Part shown: positions 54,553-64,000 of the stretch, piece by piece
Layout of the letters: each line of letters starts with the position of its first letter
Numbering within the stretch: position 1 is the stretch's first letter
DNA from: Demequina sp. NBRC 110055
Lineage (GTDB): Bacteria; Actinomycetota; Actinomycetes; Actinomycetales; Demequinaceae
Length of the DNA stretch: 64,000 bases
NCBI RefSeq assembly: GCF_002090135.1
Contig: NZ_BBRL01000008.1
Span: 124,001 to 188,000, forward strand
Direction of reading: 5' to 3'
Notes under the pieces: generated by a model
Told to the model about the DNA's origin: nothing
Databases searched by the model: none
What the model saw: the letters and a program-made list of their open reading frames with translations, nothing else
Program-made: the position numbers and the translations under genes

Positions 54553-54629
54553 CGTCACTCCTTCGTTGGCTTCACGCAGGAAACGCGCGGCGTGCGGTGA
54601 GGATTCCTGACGCCAACGACGGTGGAGGT

Positions 54630-54678
54630 CCCATGGGACGCACGAATCTGCTGAGAGCGACGGTGAGCGTCCCATGGG
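54630..54678. repeat. inverted repeat in the 3' region of the cystine transporter
   Basis: CCCATGGGACGC (54630-54641) and GCGTCCCATGGG (54667-54678), perfect 12-bp arms with a 25-base loop, lying 31 bases past the ABC ATPase stop. The flanks GACGGTG are also repeated directly. Could serve as the operon's terminator or be a mobile palindrome. Confidence 0.6.
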
Positions 54679-54709
54679 GTGTGGGGGCCGAGCGGGTGGG
54701 GCGCGGCGG

Positions 54710-55507
54710 TTACAGCGGGTGAGTGAGGCGGCGCACAAATTGGCGCGTGCGCTCCTCGCGCGGCTCCCCGAGCACCTGCGCGGGCGGACCGATCTCGAGC
54801 ACACTGCCAGCGTCGAGGAAGGCCACCTGGGTGGCGACCTCGCGCGCGAACTGCAGCTCATGCGTGACGACGACCATGGTCCAGCCCTCGGCGGCGAGGT
54901 CGCGCATGAGGAGCAGGACCTCGCCCACGAGCTCGGGGTCCAAGGCGGAGGTGGGCTCGTCGAACAGGAGCAGCTCGGGCTTCAGCGCGAGCGCGCGCAC
55001 GATGCCCACGCGCTGCTGCTGACCACCCGAGAGCTCATGCGGGTACGCGTCGGCGCGGTCGGCCAGCCCCACGCGCTTGAGCAACTCGAGGGCCTCACGC
55101 TCGGCCTCCTCGCGCGGCCGCTTCTGCACCACGATGGGGCCCTCGGTGATGTTCTGCAGCACCGTGCGGTGAGGGAACAGGTGATAGTGCTGGAAAACCA
55201 TCGCGGAGCGATCGCGCAGGGCGGCACGCTGACGCTCGGCGGCGGCCGGCTTCGCCGCACCCAGCACACCGAAGTCCACGGCGACCTCGCCGATCGAGAC
55301 CACGCCGGCATCGGGCGTCTCGAGACCGTTGAGGCTGCGCAGCAGCGTGGTCTTGCCGGAGCCGGAGGCGCCGATGATGGCGACCACCTCACCCCTCGCG
55401 ACCGAGAGGTCGACGGCACGCAGCACCTGGTGGTCCCCGAACGACCTGGAGACGGCGGAGACGGTCAGCAAGGGCTCGGCGGGCAACTCAGCGGGCGACG
55501 GCGACAT
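54710..55507 (-). CDS. amino acid (probably cystine) ABC transporter ATPase
   Basis: A 265-aa ABC ATPase of the polar amino acid (GlnQ/TcyC) class. Walker A GASGSGKTT, signature LSGGQQQRVGI, Walker B LLLFDEPTSALDPELVGEVL, H-loop VVTHELQFAREV. AAAGGAGG precedes the ATG inside the end of the permease gene. Third gene of a binding protein-permease-ATPase operon controlled by a Cys-rich leader. Confidence 0.93.
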   Translation of the reverse strand: MSPSPAELPAEPLLTVSAVSRSFGDHQVLRAVDLSVARGEVVAIIGASGSGKTTLLRSLNGLETPDAGVVSIGEVAVDFGVLGAAKPAAAERQRAALRDRSAMVFQHYHLFPHRTVLQNITEGPIVVQKRPREEAEREALELLKRVGLADRADAYPHELSGGQQQRVGIVRALALKPELLLFDEPTSALDPELVGEVLLLMRDLAAEGWTMVVVTHELQFAREVATQVAFLDAGSVLEIGPPAQVLGEPREERTRQFVRRLTHPL

Positions 55508-56159
55508 GGCGGTCGAGCCTCCTTTCGAGGGCGTTCTGTCCGGCGGACAGCGCGAGGCACACGACCCAGTAGACCAGGCCGGCCTCGACATACAGGAGCA
55601 TGAACTCCTGGGTGAAGGCGGCGATCTCCTGCGCCTTGCGGAACATCTCGCTCACGAGGATCAGCGACGTGAGCGACGTGTCCTTCACCAGCGAGATGAA
55701 GGTGTTGGACAGCGGCGGCACCGCGACCCGTGCGGCCTGCGGCAGGATGACCCGCGTCAGGGCCGTGCGGCGGGACATGCCCGCCATGTAGGCGGCCTCC
55801 CACTGGCCCTTGTCCACGGACAGGATCGCAGCGCGCACCACCTCGGCCGCGTAGCCGCCCACGTTGAGCGACAGCGCGATGATGGCCGACGGCCACGGAT
55901 CGATCGTGAGCCCCAGCGACGGCAACCCGTAGAACACCACGAACAGCTGCACCAACAGAGGAGTGCCGCGGATCACCGAGATGTACAGCCGCGCAATCCC
56001 GGCGAGAAGTCGGTTGCGCGACAGGCGCGCGAGCGCCGCGGCGACCGCGAGCACCATCCCCAGCGCAAACGATGCAAGCGCGAGGGGAATGGTGCCGGCG
56101 ACCGCCGCGAGCGCGAGCGGGCCCAGCGAATCCCAGAACAGGGGCCAGTCGATATCCAT
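55488..56159 (-). CDS. amino acid (probably cystine) ABC transporter permease
   Basis: A 223-aa His/Glu/Gln/Arg-type permease with five helices. FVVFYGLPSLGLTIDPWPSA, NVGGYAAEVVRAAILSVDKG and QWEAAYMAGMSRRTALTRVI (EAA loop) match TcyB/YecS-like cystine permeases. Overlaps the ATPase start by 20 bases and abuts the binding-protein stop. Confidence 0.92.
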   Translation of the reverse strand: MDIDWPLFWDSLGPLALAAVAGTIPLALASFALGMVLAVAAALARLSRNRLLAGIARLYISVIRGTPLLVQLFVVFYGLPSLGLTIDPWPSAIIALSLNVGGYAAEVVRAAILSVDKGQWEAAYMAGMSRRTALTRVILPQAARVAVPPLSNTFISLVKDTSLTSLILVSEMFRKAQEIAAFTQEFMLLYVEAGLVYWVVCLALSAGQNALERRLDRHVAVAR

Positions 56160-56998
56160 TACGCGGCGGGTTCCACCGAGACGTCGTCACCGAAGAACTC
56201 GTTCGAGATCTCCGCGAGGGTGCCGTCCTCGGCGAGCGTGCCGAGCGCCTCGGAAATCGCGTCGGCGAGGGCCTGGTCACCGCCGGCGAGCGCCACGGCG
56301 CTCTGCGAGTAGTCGTCGGTTTCCGCGGCGACCTTGAGACCGTTCTCGCCGTTGGTGTTCGCGTAGTCGAGCCACGTCAGCTTGTCGTTGATGGTGGCCT
56401 CCACGCGCCCCTGCTGGAGCAGCTCGACCGACTGGGCCCAGCCCTCGACGGCCTCGATGTTGGCGCCGGCGTTCTTGGCCTGCTGGCCGAAGGCGGAGGT
56501 GAGCGACTGGGCGAGTGTGCGGCCCTCGAGGTCGTCGAAGGATGCGATGTCGGTGTTGTCCTCGGTCGTCACGAGCACGCCGTTCGAGTAGGTGTACGGC
56601 GTGGAGAACGTGTAGACCTCCTCGCGCTCGGGCGTGATGCCCACCTGGTTGAAGACCGCGTCGAAGCGGCCGGCCTCGAGTCCCGTGAGCAGCGCGTCCC
56701 ACTGGGTCTCCTCGAACTCGACCTCGACGCCCAGCTGCTCGGCGACCGCGCGGGCCACCTCGACGTCGTAGCCGGTGAGGTCGCCGGTGCCGTCGGCGTG
56801 GAAGGTGAAGGGACGGTAGGTGCCCTCGGTGCCCACGATCAGCACGCCGGCGTCCTCGACGTCCGTGAGCGAGGTGTCGGTGGCGCTGTCGGTGCCGGTG
56901 GCCGATGCGGCGGCGTCGCTGTCCGCGTCCGTCGAGCAGGCCGCGAGCGCGAGGGTCGAACCGAGCACGACGGCGGGAAGAGCGAGACGGAGATTCAT
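56159..56998 (-). CDS. amino acid (probably cystine) binding lipoprotein
   Basis: A 279-aa lipoprotein: lipobox LALAACST, acidic Ser/Thr linker with the dispersed 9-bp word (56900), then a SBP_bac_3 domain: VLIVGTEGTYRPFTFHADG, GYDVEVARAVAEQLGVEVEF, DALLTGLEAGRFDAVFNQVG. The GTYRPF and NQVGITPER pieces resemble cystine-binding TcyA/FliY. AAAGG before the ATG. Cystine specificity is strengthened by the Cys-rich leader peptide upstream. Confidence 0.92.
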   Translation of the reverse strand: MNLRLALPAVVLGSTLALAACSTDADSDAAASATGTDSATDTSLTDVEDAGVLIVGTEGTYRPFTFHADGTGDLTGYDVEVARAVAEQLGVEVEFEETQWDALLTGLEAGRFDAVFNQVGITPEREEVYTFSTPYTYSNGVLVTTEDNTDIASFDDLEGRTLAQSLTSAFGQQAKNAGANIEAVEGWAQSVELLQQGRVEATINDKLTWLDYANTNGENGLKVAAETDDYSQSAVALAGGDQALADAISEALGTLAEDGTLAEISNEFFGDDVSVEPAA

Positions 56999-57201
56999 GG
57001 GTGATGCCTTTCGAGAACATGGCGCGGCGGGGCGTCCGCAGCGCCGGTGCAAGGGGGTGCGCCCGAGGCGCGGTGACGAGATGTCAGGGGTGGCTGCGCC
57101 GTGAGGCAACTGCCGGTGCCGTCAACGGACGGCGGGCCGATGCGACGATCGCCGCACGGGCCGGGCTCGGCTGACGAGGTGGTTCAGGTGGTCAGAACCG
57201 G

Positions 57202-57294
57202 TCAGCAGGAGCACATGGAGACGCCGCGACAACACGGCATGCACATCGCGCGGAGCGCGGGCATGGACAGCGTGTTGATGAGGGGGGCGTTCAT
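57202..57294 (-). CDS. cysteine-rich leader peptide of the cystine transporter
   Basis: A 30-residue ORF in the 355-base gap upstream of the binding-protein gene, starting MNAPLINTLSM and containing five Cys at 18, 21, 22, 28 and 30, the last codon before the stop. Cys-rich leaders upstream of sulfur genes act as cysteine-responsive attenuators in mycobacteria. TTGAAT lies seven bases before the ATG and there is no ribosome site, so the mRNA could be leaderless. No clear intrinsic terminator follows; attenuation might be Rho-dependent or translational. Nothing else is evident in this gap. Confidence 0.7.
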   Translation of the reverse strand: MNAPLINTLSMPALRAMCMPCCRGVSMCSC

Positions 57295-57353
57295 GGTGTG
57301 ATTCAACCACGGATCCCCGGCACTTTATTCCACCCGGTAGAAATGCCTGGTAG

Positions 57354-58178
57354 TTATGCGTCGATGCTCACCATGGCGGCCGAGCGCTCCCACAGTTCGA
57401 GCGCAGTGACCGCGTCACCGACGAGCGGATTGACCTTCGCCGCGACCTTCCGGTCGATGTAGAACGCACCGGGCTCGAAGCCGGAACCGGGGGTTGCTGT
57501 GGCGAGCCAGATGAGCTGGTCGGCGCCCTTGTCGGGGGTGCGCGTCAGCAGGCGCTTGAGGGGGCCGTGATACAGGAACCGGATCGCCCCGCGCGAGTCT
57601 GCCGCAAAGTTGGTGCCCACCACTCCGGGGTGGAACGACACCGCGCTGAGCGCGTCGCCGTGACGGCGCTGCAGCTCCTCCGTGAACAGGATGTTGGCGA
57701 GCTTGGCGTTGCCGTACGCCGCCATCGGGTCAAACGAGAACTCGCCCTGGAGGTCGGCGATATCGAATTTCGCGTACAGGCGCGCGGCGAGCGACGACGT
57801 CTGGATGACGGTGGCTCGGCTGTCGCGCAGAACGGGGAGAAGTTCGTGCGTCAGGAGGAAGGGCGCCAGGTGGTTGACCTGGAATGTCCGCTCGAAGCCG
57901 TCGACCGTAAGCGCCCGCTCCCCCATGACGCCGCCGGCGTTGTTGGCGAGCACGTCGATGGTGTCGTGCCGCTCGCGTAGCGTGGCGGCGAGAGCGCGCA
58001 CCTGTGCGAGGTCGGCAAAATCGGCGACATGGTGCTCGATGCCCAGCCGATCGGCGACCGCGGCGGTCTTGTCGGGGTCGCGCCCGACGATGACCACGCG
58101 GTGCTTGCGCCGCACTAATTCCTTGGCTGCCGCGGCGCCGATGCCGTCGCTGGCTCCGGTGATGACGATCGTCTTCAT
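57354..58178 (-). CDS. short-chain dehydrogenase/reductase
   Basis: A 274-aa SDR. NAD(P) motif TGASDGIGAAAA, LANNAGGVMG, catalytic Ser in QTSSLAARL and YGNAK (Tyr-x3-Lys), then SFHPGVVGTNFAAD. Resembles the retinol dehydrogenase/WWOX-like subgroup. Arg after the second strand (VGRDPDK) suggests NADPH. Substrate unknown. 22 bases after the acyl-CoA ligase gene end on the same strand. Confidence 0.92.
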   Translation of the reverse strand: MKTIVITGASDGIGAAAAKELVRRKHRVVIVGRDPDKTAAVADRLGIEHHVADFADLAQVRALAATLRERHDTIDVLANNAGGVMGERALTVDGFERTFQVNHLAPFLLTHELLPVLRDSRATVIQTSSLAARLYAKFDIADLQGEFSFDPMAAYGNAKLANILFTEELQRRHGDALSAVSFHPGVVGTNFAADSRGAIRFLYHGPLKRLLTRTPDKGADQLIWLATATPGSGFEPGAFYIDRKVAAKVNPLVGDAVTALELWERSAAMVSIDA

Positions 58179-58200
58179 GTGTGTGCCAACGCGCGGAGGG

Positions 58201-60000
<1,800 letters not shown>

Positions 60001-60010
60001 GCTTCAGCCT

Positions 60011-60035
60011 AACTTACGCCTGCGTAACTTACGGC
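60011..60035. promoter_or_regulatory. candidate operator of the acyl-CoA ligase gene
   Basis: AACTTACGCC and AACTTACGGC are repeated with a 15-base period (60011, 60026), and between them lies the perfect palindrome TTACGC-CT-GCGTAA (60014-60027). Starting 11 bases before the ligase ATG; suits a TetR-type, acyl-CoA-responsive repressor. Confidence 0.55.
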
Positions 60036-60080
60036 GACGTAGGTCCTACCTGAGGATGATTTTGGGGCGGCCTTGCCGAA

Positions 60081-61187
60081 CTAACGGACCCGACGCATCC
60101 AGCCGTAGACGTCCTCGGCGCGGCCGTACTGGATGTCGGTGAGGCGCTTGCGGATGGCCATGGTGACCTCGCCAGGCTCTCCCCCGCCCACCGCGAGGTC
60201 GAAGTCGGGCGAGGCGAGGCGACCCACGGGGGTGACGACGGCTGCGGTGCCGCACGCGAAGATCTCGGCAATGTCACCGGACTCGAGGCCGGAGCGCACC
60301 TCGTCGAGCGTGATGTCCTTCTCGATGACCTTGCGGTTGTCGTCCTCGAGCAGCTGGTTCACGGAAAAGCGCGTGATGCCCTCGAGGATGGTGCCGGTGA
60401 GGCGCGGGGTCTCGACGGTGCCGTCGCGGCGCACGATGTAGACGTTCATGCCACCCAGCTCTTCCAGGTAGCGGTCGTCCTTGGCGTCGAGGAACAGCAC
60501 CTGCTGGCAGCCGTGGGCGTAGGCCTGCTGTTGCGGCAGCAAAGAGGCCGCGTAGTTGCCGCCGCACTTGGCGTCGCCGGTGCCGCCGGGGCCCGCGCGG
60601 TGAAATCCCTGTGCGACCCAGATCGACACGGGCTTCACGCCCCCGGGGAAATACGCACCCACGGGCGAGGCGATGACGAGGAAGTCGACGGTTCTGGCCG
60701 GACGCACGCCCAGGAACGCCTCGGAAGCGAACATGAAGGGGCGCAGGTACAGGCTCGACTCCTCGACGCCGGGCACCCACTCGTGGTCCATGTCGATGAG
60801 GGCCTCGATCGCGCCGATGAAGTCGTCGACCTCAATATCGGGCAGGGCCAGGCGGTACGCGGACTTGCGGAAGCGCTCCGCGTTGGCCTCGGGGCGGAAC
60901 AGGTGGATGGAGCCGTCGGCCCAGCGGTAGGCCTTGAGGCCCTCGAAGATCTCCTGCGCGTAGTGCAGCACCGCTGCCGCAGGGTCCATCTGCAGCGGGC
61001 CGTAGGCCTCGACGCGGCGGTCGTGCCACGCGTCGTCGCGGAACTGCATGCGCGCCATGTGGTCGGTGAACTGGACGCCGAACGCCAAGTCCTTCAGCGC
61101 CCCCGCGCGAGCCTCGGGGGTGAGCGCGTGCGCGTTGGGGCGAACCTCGAAGGCTCCCGCGGAGGACGGTGCGGCGGTCTCGGTCAC
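60081..61187 (-). CDS. ilvE: branched-chain amino acid aminotransferase (copy 2)
   Basis: A 368-aa class IV aminotransferase closely similar to the copy at 33598: VLHYAQEIFEGLKAYRWADG, CGGNYAASLLPQQQAYAHGC, LEELGGMNVYIVRRDG and ACGTAAVVTPVGRLASP. The GTG at 61187 follows GAAAGG by six bases. Last gene in the ilvN-ilvC-leuB direction but separated from leuB by a terminator-like hairpin and a 53-bp palindrome, so possibly with its own promoter. Catalyses the final step of Val, Leu and Ile synthesis. Confidence 0.94.
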   Translation of the reverse strand: MTETAAPSSAGAFEVRPNAHALTPEARAGALKDLAFGVQFTDHMARMQFRDDAWHDRRVEAYGPLQMDPAAAVLHYAQEIFEGLKAYRWADGSIHLFRPEANAERFRKSAYRLALPDIEVDDFIGAIEALIDMDHEWVPGVEESSLYLRPFMFASEAFLGVRPARTVDFLVIASPVGAYFPGGVKPVSIWVAQGFHRAGPGGTGDAKCGGNYAASLLPQQQAYAHGCQQVLFLDAKDDRYLEELGGMNVYIVRRDGTVETPRLTGTILEGITRFSVNQLLEDDNRKVIEKDITLDEVRSGLESGDIAEIFACGTAAVVTPVGRLASPDFDLAVGGGEPGEVTMAIRKRLTDIQYGRAEDVYGWMRRVR

Positions 61188-61210
61188 GTCAGGGCCTTTC
61201 GAGTCGTCTC

Positions 61211-61263
61211 TGGCGGGACATGAGTGTCGATTTCGGGCCGAAACTGACACTCATGTCCCGCCA
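61211..61263. repeat. 53-bp near-perfect palindrome in front of ilvE copy 2
   Basis: 18-bp perfect arms TGGCGGGACATGAGTGTC and complement (61211-61228, 61246-61263); the 17-base centre continues as TTTCGG-G-CCGAAA, so only two positions per arm are unpaired. Centre at 61237, 24 bases before the ilvE start. As RNA it would form a very stable stem just upstream of the ribosome site. Confidence 0.8.
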
Positions 61264-61281
61264 GCAGATTGGGGTGAGGAT

Positions 61282-61326
61282 GGCCGATGCTGTGGCCGGC
61301 TACGCGAGCCAGCCACAGCATCGGCC
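61282..61326 (-). terminator. leuB terminator formed by an inverted pair of the 9-bp word
   Basis: GGCCGATGCTGTGGC and its complement (15-bp perfect), extended by GGCT/AGCC after one mismatch, with a 5-base loop, starting 8 bases past the leuB stop. The outer nine bases of each arm are exactly the dispersed word. Confidence 0.8.
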
Positions 61327-61333
61327 GGTCAGA

Positions 61334-63994
<2,661 letters not shown>

Positions 63995-64000
63995 CTTTAC

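Overview
The window is 64 kb of gene-dense, roughly 70 % GC chromosomal DNA with no rRNA, tRNA, CRISPR array, prophage or insertion sequence that I could recognise. Gene content (a DUF222-HNH protein, a DUF3516 Ski2-like helicase, CueP, a short YceG-like protein, SigE-type sigma factors, DrrAB-type exporter, KdpFABC-DE, many GTG starts and 4-bp stop/start overlaps) points to a high-GC actinobacterium, most likely of the order Micrococcales; I cannot name the genus. Nearly all sequence is coding, mostly in short, tightly packed operons.

Left region (1-8.6 kb): a minus-strand cluster of alpha/beta hydrolases and one metallo-beta-lactamase-fold protein next to a large LuxR (LAL) regulator. Both the first hydrolase and the LAL regulator carry frame breaks. 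A DfsB/ClbS-type protein, an acyltransferase-like membrane protein and a conserved actinobacterial protein follow on the plus strand. 8.7-12.6 kb is a catecholate-siderophore-type iron ABC transporter (binding protein, two permeases, ATPase). 12.6-19 kb holds a TetR/DHA2 efflux pair, an aldehyde dehydrogenase, CueP with a small membrane partner, and a DMT exporter. 19-25.5 kb is housekeeping: YigZ, RNase HI, YbaK, YggS, a Ski2-like helicase, a VIT1 metal transporter, a lipoate ligase.

Middle region (25.6-41 kb): cimA (isoleucine pathway) is preceded by an 8-codon Ile-rich leader peptide and an intrinsic terminator, a textbook-looking attenuator. Two paralogous ECF sigma / membrane-partner modules (29-30.5 and 31.8-33.4 kb) flank a Doc-type toxin-antitoxin pair; the second partner carries an extracytoplasmic MltG/YceG-like domain whose usual catalytic Glu is replaced. 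ilvE copy 1, RidA, an MFS/acetyltransferase/TetR group with a 36-bp palindromic operator, a zinc-ribbon protein, and a DrrAB-type exporter with its TetR follow.

Right region (41-64 kb): a complete kdp potassium system (kdpFABC plus kdpDE, with an extra 26-aa membrane ORF), assorted accessory genes (a restriction-like HNH protein, CPBP protein, hydrolases, a YbhB protein), a cystine-type ABC transporter preceded by a 30-aa Cys-rich leader peptide, an SDR, a long-chain acyl-CoA ligase, and the ilvN-ilvC-leuB-ilvE copy 2 branched-chain amino acid block reading off the right edge.

The most unexpected feature is not a gene: the 9-bp word GGCCGATGC (or its complement) occurs about 54 times, roughly one per 1.2 kb where about two would be expected from composition. 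It is present on both strands about equally, sits mainly in Ala-rich linkers, gene ends and intergenic DNA, and three times is arranged as inverted pairs, two of them forming likely terminators. This resembles an uptake-signal or HIP1-like highly iterated word. Several unrelated-looking large palindromes also occupy intergenic regions (33.4, 54.6 and 61.2 kb).
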